The notes below the pieces were generated by a model that did no database searches, was not told the origin of the DNA, and saw nothing but the letters and a program-made list of their open reading frames with translations. This document shows positions 49,400 through 59,300 of a DNA stretch of 64,000 nt, in pieces (position 1 is the first letter of the stretch; each line of letters starts with the position of its first letter). Source of the stretch: Opisthorchis felineus (Eukaryota; Platyhelminthes; Trematoda; Opisthorchiida; Opisthorchiidae); contig SJOL01009575.1 of NCBI GenBank assembly GCA_004794785.1, positions 392,854 to 456,853 of the forward strand, written 5' to 3'. Made by a program: the position numbers and the translations under genes.

Positions 49400-50764
49400 T
49401 CAGTCTTGACAGAGTTGAAAAAGATTTTTATCGGCTCGACAAATGAGGCACTCGAATATAACGCGCATGGTTGATTGGTATTTGATAAGTATCAAGTGGA
49501 AGACTAAATGGATCAAAGGGAAGTTTATGGGAGAGGGCTTATAAGAGAATATTTAAGCTAGGTTCGTGAAAGACTAGGCGTTTGTCCTAAGATCAGCTAC
49601 CAGTTATTATTTTGCATCCTGTACGCTTGCCGTTTTACTAGAAAAGACATCTAGGGTAAACGCATCACTGGGGCAATTAATCCACACTTTGACACCCATC
49701 ACAATTGTGTATTATGGACGAAAATAAAAGGCGAAACAATCTTCTGTTTGGCCGTTTCGAAACAAATTCTTTAGGTATATCACCACATGGTCTGCGGGCA
49801 CATTTGCCAAGAAAAAGACTCAGCACATAATCACCCAAAAGGCTACTCAAGTGACGTGTCAACGTGAGCGAAAATTCAGGTTTCGATATTCATACCTATA
49901 AGCAATCCGACCAGATTGCCAAGACCATGCTCTGTGACAAGCCTGTGATATGGCGCCTGGAGAGAGACCGTTGTGCAGCCACATGTCCAAAAGCCCAAAG
50001 CCGTATTGGATGTGGCTCATGTGTAGCACAGTCCACCAGTCGACTGTTCAGTTGCCTTCGTCTGATTTCAAACCCCCAGCTGGACCTGATACTGGCTTCT
50101 GAACTGCCGCATTCTATTCAACTCCATTTTCTTTCCTTTGTTACTAAGTAGTATCTCCAGTATTGAGGCAACCCAACTAGGCAAACCCACAATATCAATC
50201 TTTGATGTAACAAATACACGTCGGTCTTAGAAGGGGCATCAAACAGCCGGTTTACTGTTCGTTTTTTTGTTCAGTGTCAAAAGTCGGACCGGTGGAAAGT
50301 AAAGATTTAAAAAAACTTCACTGAATCCCCAATTACGGACAACGCTGGCTTAACGATTTAATATGACCGATGGTTTAGATATATACAAGCATCGTCCTTG
50401 GACAGCGACAGGACAACGCTGATCGAAACCGGCCAGAAGGCCGTCTATACTAGGCCAGCATGTTAATAAAAGCAATGAGTAGGTGCAACAAGCAAGATTC
50501 ACGTACAGGCAAACACAAACTGAAAACGAGTGATTACGCTCAGTTTTTTCACCACTGACTTTGTTGTCCAATTCATCCGGTGTCGTGATTGTCAATTTTT
50601 ATGCAAACTTCAAGGTAGCAAGTAATTCAGGCAAGCGGCATTATTAGGTCATTTGGTCGATTCCATTGCTGTCTAATTCATCAAGTGCGCTCATGGTCAA
50701 AAATGAACGCAGTTGTGAAAGTCACGGGGGGCCAAAGCACGTATCACCTAATTACATATCCATT
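49400..50764. other. Non-coding stretch, no gene recognised
   Basis: A 95-codon plus frame at 49864-50151 has a Cys-rich middle (residues 31-56) and a Leu-rich end. No family is recognised, and the frame is short enough to be chance. Nothing else is seen. Confidence 0.5.
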
Positions 50765-50765
50765 C

Positions 50766-50878
50766 GGTTTTCACGGGAAACCCAAGTAAATCTCTCGTTT
50801 ATGAGATTTTCCAACTGAATGTGCTGCACAAAGGCCGACCCATGTTTCAGTTGGCACGATATTCGAGATATCGCAGTC
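50766..50878 (-). repeat. Hammerhead repeat, copy H minus arm (body)
   Basis: On minus: GCGATATCTCGAATATCGTG, CAACTGAAACATGGGTCGGCC, TGTGCAGCACATTCAGTTGG, ATAAACGAGAGATTTACTTG, GGTTTCCCGTGAAAACCG. This is the 5' and central body. It faces the plus-strand part of copy H, so the locus is head-to-head like copy B, with the plus arm truncated at its 5' side. Confidence 0.8.
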
Positions 50879-50899
50879 TGTTTCTTCATGAAGACGGAA

Positions 50900-51042
50900 A
50901 TTAAATGCAAATGAGAGTATTTGTCACAATCTGTTCAGAAAGTGGACGGAAACTCGGACAACGTGCCTACCTGATGATCCCCAAAACGACGAAACCGGTC
51001 GTCGGCTGTCGAAGAGTTTTCAGCGACCTTGTGAGTAGTTTC
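50900..51042 (+). repeat. Hammerhead repeat, copy H plus unit
   Basis: TTAAATGCAAATGAGAGTATTT marks the end of the body, followed by the hairpin from CTGTTCAGAAAGTGGACGG to CGACCTTGTGAGTAG. GGAAACTC (50949-50956) pairs perfectly, with one G-U, with GAGTTTTC (51014-51021). Confidence 0.85.
50964..51006 (+). ncRNA. Hammerhead ribozyme motif, type I, stem II broken (copy H)
   Basis: TGCCTAC, CTGATGA (50971-50977) and GAAACCGGTC (50991-51000) are all exact to consensus, including the GTC cleavage triplet. Stem I GCCTAC/GTCGGC has one mismatch. Stem II is the weak point: the stretch TCCCCAAAACGAC cannot form the usual G-C closing pair next to the core. With the core residues intact but stem II unpaired, activity would be low or absent. 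Confidence 0.75.
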
Positions 51043-51044
51043 CT

Positions 51045-51878
51045 TTATGTGCATTACTTACGCTATTCAATCATTATTACGTATATGAAGTTCTCAAAAA
51101 GTGAGAGCTGGGAGTAAGTGTAGAATTCGCCTGCATCTTTGGGAATCCAACTAAATAGAATTTGTTCAAGTCATTTATTTTGGCGTCCAGTTTAGTTTTA
51201 GTTTTGTAGTTTTTAGTAATTTTTTACTTGTGTGAATTTCATGTTATTTTTCAAGCACTTCGACCAATTCTTCCAAAAACATTTTGAAATTTAGGTGAGC
51301 ATTATAAAATTTCCTTTTATAACTGAATGGCCAATTTGTTCAAATTCGAATGGGTAGAATAAGCAGACAAGTTTCCGGATGACACTGAGCTTCCGCTGTC
51401 CAACTGAAAAACGTCTACTACTATCCATCGTTGTGAGCATTTGCGCACTAAGTACGCAATTTTCACACCATCTCTTGCATTTGTGTTTGCTCGGAAGCAA
51501 GCGTGTCTTAGTTCTTGTTTTGGGCATTGTGGCGGGTGAAGAAGTTGATGTACTCAGTAACAAGGACGTTTAATTCCATGCATAAGACTACCAAGGTATT
51601 CAATTACGAGGCTCCGCTGATGCTTTATTCATGTTATCACTCTGGCTGCCACGATAAATGGGTGTCATCGTGTGGCATTTGGGCAACATAAAACCCTAGA
51701 GAAGTCTACTTCGTTCTACAGCAAAGTCAAGAGATTTCGATGGCCATAAAAAATTATTGCGCACCATTGCTATTCATCCTGTGCATGGTTTACAAGTGCC
51801 ATCATGGCGTACATGTACGATCATATGTATAGTTCAGCAACAAAGAACTGGTCAGTAACAAAAACTAGTACCCAAGAT
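51045..51878. other. Non-coding stretch, nothing recognised
   Basis: Spacer between two hammerhead-repeat loci. A 90-codon minus frame (51291-51563) and an overlapping 64-codon plus frame (51379-51573) carry no known motif. Confidence 0.5.
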
Positions 51879-51879
51879 G

Positions 51880-52050
51880 TAATACACTACTCACAAGGTA
51901 GCTGAAAACGCTTCGAGAGCCCACGACCGGTTTCGCAATTCGTGATGCTCATCAGGTAGGCGCAGTCCCTGAGATTCCGTCAACCTTATGTTCTGTTTGA
52001 ACCCAAATTGTACGAAATTAGCGAAATACACTCATTTCCAAACCATTTCG
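51880..52050 (-). repeat. Hammerhead repeat, copy I minus unit
   Basis: On minus: the end of the body (GGAAATGAGTGTATTTCGC), AATTTCGTACAATTTGGG, TTCAAACAGAACATAAGG, then the full hairpin to CCTTGTGAGTAGTGTATTA. The outer stem I strands are CAACCTTAT (plus 51981-51989) against ACAAGGTAG (51893-51901) and GAGATTCC (51971-51978) against GAAAACGC (51904-51911). It adjoins a plus-strand body at 52049, another head-to-head junction. Confidence 0.88.
51919..51963 (-). ncRNA. Hammerhead ribozyme, type I, all core residues intact (copy I)
   Basis: Read on minus: GCGCCTAC, CTGATGA (plus 51949-51955), stem II GCA/TGC closing an 8-base loop with one T-T opposition, GAAA (51931-51934), then CCGGTC and GTGGGC. 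Stem I GCCTAC/GTGGGC pairs at all six positions (one G-U). Stem III is the minimal A-U plus C-G with a tiny loop, as known for hammerheads of Penelope-like elements and schistosome repeats. The predicted cleavage is after the C of GTC, between plus 51925 and 51924. An outer stem I of about 14 further pairs closes the hairpin at 51893-51989. This is the best candidate in the window for an active ribozyme; the short stem II is the main doubt. Confidence 0.85.
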
Positions 52051-52114
52051 GTTGGGGTTCCATGTGGGTCTCCAGTAAAACCAAATTGATTCGCAAATGG
52101 GTGTATTTTGCTGG
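52049..52114 (+). repeat. Hammerhead repeat, copy I plus arm (body fragment)
   Basis: TCGGTTGGGGTTCCATGTGG, GTCTCCAGTAAAACCAAATT, TTCGCAAATGGGTGTATTTTG: the second half of the body in plus orientation, directly abutting the minus-strand unit. The two share the CAAATGAG/GTGTATTT box in opposite orientations. Confidence 0.8.
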
Positions 52115-52119
52115 TACTC

Positions 52120-52758
52120 AAGAAGTCTTCGTTGCTCGCAAGCCTGTATTATAATATTTTGTAAACTTTGGCATCAGACAATTTGCCAGTTTACCAAATA
52201 AAAGAAGCGTCAACCAGTAATCTTTCCACATTATAAAATAGTGTACCGTTTTGCTTCCCAGTTTCTATGTGCTGAAGCAGTTTGAAAATAATACTATCCA
52301 GAGATTTTCCAGGTCGAGGTATTCGGCGGCCTTGAAAATTTGTTCTTTAAACAAACAGTTGTCCACAAGATACTTGTGCAATGCGCAACCAGACCTTGGT
52401 AAAAGTTTGAATGCGGTCAAGGCCCTAATTTTCAGAAAAATTAAATTCATTCTACTCCCAGAATTCGATTGATTTTGGTGGTGTGATTATATTGAGTTGG
52501 AAGGGCCGTCCAAAATCAGTGTGCCGAGGGCATTTCAACTCTTTTGTAAGTAACAGATGATTGCTAAAATAGGACTTCATAAATCGAATGAAATTAAGCA
52601 ATCTTTTTATCCAGCATACACATAGTCAGTAGTATTCGGTTTTTCACAGGATAAACGACTGCTGCATAAAAATCGACGTAGAAATGTCAAGCAACAACTG
52701 ATTGTGATTTGGTGAAAGACGCTCATTTGAAAAATTAGTTTCTGGAGTGACAATCAAC
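52120..52758. other. Non-coding stretch, nothing recognised
   Basis: Spacer between copies I and J. A 73-codon plus frame (52251-52472) and its 61-codon antisense partner have no recognisable motif. Confidence 0.5.
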
Positions 52759-52761
52759 TAG

Positions 52762-52985
52762 GTGTCTAGTTTATGGTGTTTTCGAACTGTATGTGATGCC
52801 AAAAGACCAATTCATGTTTCATTTGACACAACATACAAGATATCGCAGTATATTTCCCTGATATGACATACTACTCATAAGGTTACTGTTCAACAGCCCA
52901 ATACAGATTCCGTCCTTCCTGGGGCTCGTCCGGTAAACGTAGTACCCGAGTTTCCGTCATCCAAATTGTGTGCATCTGACAGAAT
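52762..52985 (-). repeat. Hammerhead repeat, copy J: hairpin running into next body
   Basis: On minus the hairpin comes first (GATGACGGAAACTCGGGTAC, GGACGAGCCC, GGAC, GGAA, GGGCTGTTGAAC, AACCTTATGAGTAG). After only about 30 bases it is followed by the 5' body (AATATACTGCGATATCTTG, GTCAAATGAAACATGAATTG, CATCACATACAGTTCG, AAACACCATAAACTAGA). Because the body normally precedes the hairpin, this hairpin-then-body order shows tandem units. The ribozyme core has changed (GGACGAG for CTGATGAG, GGAA for GAAA) and is dead. Confidence 0.8.
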
Positions 52986-53289
52986 ACATTTAGCCGCATA
53001 TTTGATTTGTGTTAACGTGAGGCTATTTGAATCAATCGTTTTTGGTTTGTAGTGGACTTTTCAGGCGTATTCAGAAACCGTTACCAAGGACGTTCTGCAA
53101 ACGTACTCACATAATGTTAAGGAATGGTCACCGTAAGTATACCCATGTAGAATAGTGTGTCTTAACTTCGCTTTCGCGCTTTAGTAAATAATTTTACTTC
53201 CATCTGAAAAGTTGTCGCTAGGGAATCCATTCAGTACAAAACCAGGTGACGCGGCATCCACGATCCATGAGTGACGTGTGTTCGGTCCA

Positions 53290-53503
53290 GATGAGAGTTA
53301 ATCACACTGCTGACCAGACGCTCATGGCCAAAACGGTTGTTTTCAAACACTGGCCGATAGGTCGCCGGGTAGAATCTCCCTGAGTTTCATGAGATGAGCA
53401 CTGCTAATGACTCCAACAAGGACGAAACAGTCTTAAGGTGCTTCTCAGCTTTTCAGCATGGACTGACTTCGCTGACAATGTGAAACATCTGTATAACCAG
53501 CCT
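53290..53503 (+). mobile_element. tRNA-derived SINE with hammerhead-like domain (Sm-alpha-like)
   Basis: The A-box TGGCCAAAACG (53325-53335) fits the consensus, and the B-box GGGTAGAATCT (53367-53377) has one clear mismatch. Downstream are CTAATGA (53404-53410), stem II TCC/GGA around AACAA, GAAA (53424-53427), then CAGTC. The flanks GAGATGAGCAC (53391-53401) and GTGCTTCTC (53438-53446) can pair over nine positions with a two-base bulge, giving the open stem I of a type I hammerhead. The tail CAGCTTTTCAGCATGGACTG is shared with the SINE at 12.0 kb. The design of polymerase III head plus hammerhead is that of the schistosome Sm-alpha retroposon. CTAATGA carries G to A at an invariant position, so this copy should be inactive. 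Confidence 0.8.
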
Positions 53504-53504
53504 G

Positions 53505-56095
53505 TTTGCGAAAGCAAAAGTCCCACAAGCCACGCAATCTTCCTATCCTAGAAGTCGTTGCATGAGTAGCCTGTCAACGCTTAATCACGGATCGTCAACT
53601 GCGTGGCGGTAGGTCGACTGATGCTCTGTTGTGTCCATGTGCGTGCCACTCACTTGGCTAATCCATCACTCGTGGCTGAATGGCATAGTCCACAAACAAA
53701 AGCAGGCAGGTTGCCGATCCAGATCTCTTCAGAAACTTGTGCGATAAAGTTTTTAACAATGATGAAAGGTGAATGGTGCTTCTGAGCACAGACTGTCTTC
53801 ATCAGGATGAAATATCCTCTGAATACTCCGTACAATCCACCTGCATTTAGCAAGGGAGCATGGTAGACCTCAACACTGAACCTATTAGCAACCGTACGAA
53901 CCGAAACCTTATATCCAGAAACTCTCAGACGTTACGGTTCGAATGCCTTGCTGGCTGTCAATTAGCCTGTTGCAGTCTGTTTTTCATCCTAAATGCGAAT
54001 TTTATAAGGTTTACAGCTCACGTACCCATACCGTAGGATTATCAGCCTTTTTGATGGTTTGCATAAATCTGCTTGCATGCTAGCAGCAATATTCTAGACT
54101 TTTGCATCTTTTTTGTGCTCTCGCTGCTAATACGTTGGATAAAACCAAAGACCGGCTGCTGTTCAACTGGTATAAATATCTCAAGGGCACGTAGGTGCAT
54201 TCGACCGTGAGTTGTGAGCGAGTGCATCTTCGAAATGTGTCTAAATAACCAAAAGGTGTTGGACAAATACACAATGTGCGCGAAATACCGTACGAAAAAC
54301 AGCATGAATGCTTTGGTTGGTAATGCTTTACAATATCTCGACTTGCGTTTGCAGCCGTCAATTGTCTATGACTTTTCCGTAACGAAATCAAATGTTCTAG
54401 AACCAACTCACTTGAGCAAAATATGACCACATCCAATGTGAACTCTTCTCGTGTACGCAAGGTATATTGCACAGTGATAACATCTACCCAACTTTCAATG
54501 TGCGTTCAGTAAGTGCACGATAAAACATATTAAAATCAATTATTGTTGGATGTGCTGTGGACCAAATTTCGAGGCAAACGTTTGCGTACACAAGTCATCT
54601 GGAATACCAAGTTTATTTAGAGAAATAATTCATAAAAATGCAACATTTACTCTTTTAAGAAAAACAAAACTGTTTCTTCATTGGATTTTAAATGAGCTTG
54701 GAGGGCCATGTGAGCTCATAATTTTGTATTTCTTCCGGCTGTTTGGTGTCATTTCCAAATATATCGTACGAGGTGAGTGAAACAGATGCCACTGGATCTT
54801 ACTGCGAGTTTTACAGACAAAGTGTGCTCATCAGGTGTAATACTTGGGCTCACCATATGCCGATTGATTGGCATAATTATCTGACAACCTAACGTTTCGT
54901 CTACCTTGAGGCCGAGATCTAAATGGAAAAATTTTGTTCGGCTCATCGAACCGAAAAATGCGTGTGAAACAAAAAAGCCTGATAGTGAGAGAAAAGAAGG
55001 AAAATGATTAATTTGGTCTTTTAGCTATGACAATCTCACAAACGTCTATTTGTGAATACATGCATAAGGCTGTTTACAGCGGTCAGACCCCTGCCACGTT
55101 AGCTTGGCACAACATTTTTCTGGTGATCAACTATCCAAAATACATGAGATGTCTCGACGAAATTGGAAACCAGGAGGTGTTTTACTTGATCTTCTGCAAA
55201 GTATATCATAAATTCTAACAAATCATAAGTGCTTTGGTGCACGCGCAGTCAACTGCCTTCGGTATTGTGACTGTGTGTACGTCCGCACTTACACTCGTAA
55301 TTGTAGGTGCAAGTTAACCTTGACCAGAAAAACGGTATTTTCGGTGTTTTGGCTACACGTGTTTTGTCAGCTGCATAAACGTTTCGTTTTGAGGAGCCAA
55401 AAAGTCATCGGTCCACTTGGTTTGGAAAGTCAGGTTCTTTAAACAAAAGCTTGATGCATGTTGCATTTAACTTTGAAATGACTACGGATAAATTCCTTAG
55501 CATATTCGGTCTTCTGGAAACCATTTAAAAAGTGATCTGGTCTAGGGTTGGATACATTAATGTAACGCATGCACGTGACCCGTGTAAAATGGGTACGTAG
55601 GAGCACGTCTCTGTACCTGGTAAGCAGGGATATCCTAAAATTCTAGCGTCACTGGGTTTGTGAAGCACTCTACTAACAAACGACCCATCTAGTTACTGAG
55701 AATGCAAAACCTCAGAAAAGGTAGGGTAATTTGGATTCTTTCATTTTGGTGTAGCCTGTTCACTCTAGTGGAAATCTTTCCCGCATGTTCCAAAAATTCA
55801 TCTTTCTCCAGTTTTGCTAACGGACTTAACTCGAATGTTTGACTTTCTTTTCTAAGCTTTTCTGCTCCGTCTGGCTTGTTTACCTTTAAACCTCAATGTC
55901 CCTTTCGCTTCAATGAACTGAACCAAAATTTCTCCGGTCACACCATGGTCCCATGAACAAAACAAAATTCTGAAGTACGCTGACTTCCAAGAAATACTGG
56001 GGTTAACAAGGGACTAAAGTGAATTTCTTATTTATGATACGGTCTGCCTATAAAAAAAGCCTTTTGATATTTCAGTTGGTTCCCGAAAATAGTTT
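53505..56095. other. Non-coding stretch with one weakly exon-like segment
   Basis: The longest frame is 130 codons on minus (54080-54472), with no known motif. On minus at 54918 down to 54803, an open 116-base segment lies between a fair acceptor (TTTTTCCATTTAG) and a fair donor (GCA then GTAAGA). It would encode a peptide with LGLKVDETLGCQIIM and SPSITPDEHTLSVKLA. It is protein-like but unrecognised, and a single isolated segment is not enough to call an exon. Confidence 0.4.
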
Positions 56096-56099
56096 ATTA

Positions 56100-56390
56100 T
56101 ATCAAAAAATATACCGCGATGTTTCGCATGTCGTGTCAAATGAAACATGATGTAGTCCGTATGTAACATATTCAGTTAAACTAGAGGTTTAGCTTAGGTT
56201 CATTTGAGTCTCTCAATGACACAAAGCCAAACTGCGAAATAGGACATCCCACAACCTGCAAATCATCTGATGTTTAGGTGGAAAATAAGGTTAATGAAAA
56301 CCCGGTGACTACGAGTACCTGGCTAACCTGGTCAAACAGATTGTGAGCTCACTGGCACTTTTGAGCAGACTTTTGAGTGGTTTGTTCTGT
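56100..56390 (+). repeat. Hammerhead repeat, copy K (near full-length, diverged)
   Basis: Body and hairpin are in consensus order: AATATACCGCGATG, GTGTCAAATGAAACATGATG, ATGTAACATATTCAGTTAA, GGTTCATTTGAGTCTCTC, CCTGCAAATCATCTGATG, then AAAATAAGGTTAATGAAAAC, GACTACGAGTACCTGGCTAAC and CTTTTGAGTGG. The first core box has become CTGGCTAA and GAAA is lost, so only the repeat framework remains. It gives the monomer length, about 290 bp. Confidence 0.65.
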
Positions 56391-56394
56391 CACG

Positions 56395-59300
56395 AAAAAA
56401 TGTTTTCGTTTCCACACCTTCCTCCGACCCGTTCCTATGATGTTTGGTTTTTCACGTATGCATTGATGTCTCTAGGTACCCCTGTGAAACCACCAGGTAG
56501 CGGACCACGGTATTGCGAAATTGAATGAGCTTATATAATCCCTCCAGGAAGTCCTTCGTACCCCTCCCGATTGTTCCAAATAGTGGCTCTCCTGATAACT
56601 AAAACGGGTTGTTTCATTTATTGCTGTTTTTCCTCTGTTTGGAACTTCTAAAATCATTGTGTACCTTTTGAATGAAACAAACGTTTTGGTTTGCTAGTCA
56701 TGAAGCGATCTGCTTGTTATTGTTTCATCTCATCACTGTTACCATATCACAGTGTTACCATATCATTGCCTTATCTATATTTATTATTCTTTCATGCCGT
56801 TTGAGGTTTGCTGAATATTACTGTTCTGCTGAAGAGCTTTATCGTAAACTAATTCCCAAGAAAGGCTACCTGGAGGTTATGGTTTTTGAATTAGTAGCAA
56901 AGAAATTCGCAGACTTTTCGCATCCTCCAGTCTTGATGGTGACGAATATGTCAAATTTTTGAAAATAGTCAGACACAATATTTAGTGAACTCTTCCATCA
57001 GAAGATGTGATTAACGTTTCAACAAACAGACTCCTACATGTTTGGTAAGACCTAAATCTTTTACTGAACTCGGAAACGTTTCCGCTAGCTTAAAATTGCT
57101 ATAGGAAGGTACCGTCAATCCAGTAGTTTTGGACGGACTACTCACACATCTTCAATCGATTCCCTGTGGAAAAATTAAAAACCAAAACCCGTACTGCATG
57201 CATCCTACAGCGATGCAATAAAACTTTATTTAAGTATGGGCACTTTCCAGCAGACTTCATAAGTTTTCCGCCCGCCTAAAATGATTGCACCAGCTACCGT
57301 ATAAGCTAATCGATCACAGCGCAACAGGAGGAACTCATATTACGGTTATCAAATTTAACCGCCCACATCCTTTCGGACTAATGGTTATATATCTAGTTAG
57401 AACAACCGGACGTGACAAGTTATCACAAAACCATAATTTAGATATACAGCCACAAAAAATGAATATCGCCGGAAAAAACAGACTCACTAATCTCAAGTGT
57501 GTTTCTTCATTCTAACCCAGTTTTATTGCCTCACCTAAAAAATCGTAAATTGTTGCGTGCATCGTCGAAACAAAATTTTTCGCCTATTTTGCCGGGTTGA
57601 CAAGTCAGCTATGAACTCTGTGAAATGACTATTAACTAGCGTGTCTGGAGCAGTAACATGTTCTTTTCTAATTTTGGGGGCAAAATAAACGTTGTCTTTC
57701 CGTTGGTTCTAAAGATTGCTTGAGGAGGTTGCAACGGAAAAATTTCTTGTTCACAAAACGTTCCTCCAGACAGGCCCTTCATAGAGCAGAAGTACTGCAT
57801 CCCTGTGAAATTCCTGAGACTGGACAAAGAAATAACGACATTAACGACCCAAAGATAATAGCATTCCGAAAATTCCTTGACTGAGCTGCTTCTGTAGTTA
57901 TAGGCACAGACAATAAAAACATGCAGCATCTTAGGATACACTGCTAATACCCAGTAAACAGTAGTCTATCACGAAACGGCATAGGTAAGGTAAAAAACTT
58001 CCGTCTTCATGCTGAACTTGATGGAGTTTCGTCCATTGCCACACTCAGAAAGTATCGTATAGCTGTTTATAACTAACTGACAATACGGTCGAATAAGCGG
58101 CTGTATCACGCTTTATTATTTTTGGGCGGACTTCTGCTTGTTCGTTTAGCTACACGTTCTATTTAACATCTCACTAGCCCATGAAATGCGAACAGCCAAA
58201 CTGCTCCTTCGGACCAAGCTCTGGTTAGTACGACAAATAGCCAGCATCAAAACTACCATAGTGATTTCACACGGCTTGAGACCAGTTACATTTAAAAATT
58301 TCATGAAATTCTGCTGAAAAAGGAGCATATCTCAAATGTAATTTTAGTTGGTATGTTGGTTCACCAACCAACTGTACCGGAGAGGTATGGCCAAACGTTG
58401 TGTATCTGAGCTTTTTTCTACACTTCAGGGAATAATCGAGAGAATAGGTAAAAAGCTAGTTTGTGTCAAACAAACCAGTTGAAACCATATATAGGGAACT
58501 TTGTGCACTACGTCAAAATGTTTGTTACCCACACTTCATCTCGTGTGACCGCAGTTTCGCGAGAAAAACAGTTTGACGGAGATGTCTATCACTCAAACTC
58601 ACAGTTCAAGTCAACAGTCCATTACGAGAAACCTTTAAGCGGCTTCTTCTCAACGTAAAGTGCGTGTCATGATAATGATGGTCTAACCAACAAAATTCCA
58701 AATCTACCTCAAAAGTTGCCGTCTCCTACAGAGCGCGTTCGAATTGTAACTGCTATATAGTTGAAGTAATGACTGGTTTGTTTAACATGCAGTCGTCTTT
58801 CATGGAAATGAAAGTGTCGAACTTCTAGATAAATTCAAAAATAGCTAAGTTTTAAATGGGGGAAATCTAAGGCCACAGCTAGCCGTCAGAGTATATGCTT
58901 CCCGCAAACCAACTCATTCGTTGCACGGTTTCCAGATCAAAGAGGCTATCGGTTGTCCGCTTTGAGTTGAATGACATTTCTCTAAATTTAGGTCCTAAAA
59001 ATTGATTGTAGACCCCGGTTGACAAGGTCATATCTGTGTGACATCAAATGCCAGAGATTAAATTAACATGACTGTATTGACAAACGGCCAAGGCTCAAGT
59101 GGGAAACCCGCGGGCAAAAAAGAGAACGGCTTTAGTAGAAAGACGGAATCACCTTGTTGAGCAGTGCCTCAAAAGGACCAACCAGCTTCCAATTTCACGA
59201 GTCCACTTTCGAAAACACGGGTGACTGACAAGTGCATATCTTCACGTAAACGACGTCGTGATCAATTAACAGCCCAATGAATACGAGGTACGAGGACGAC

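Noticed and set aside
54080..54472. 130-codon minus frame
   Set aside because: No motif, no splice context, overlapped by other chance frames.
54835..54860. CTGATGAG on the minus strand within the 54.8-kb exon-like segment
   Set aside because: Flanking bases do not form stems I or II and no GAAA box follows; unrelated to the ribozyme repeats.
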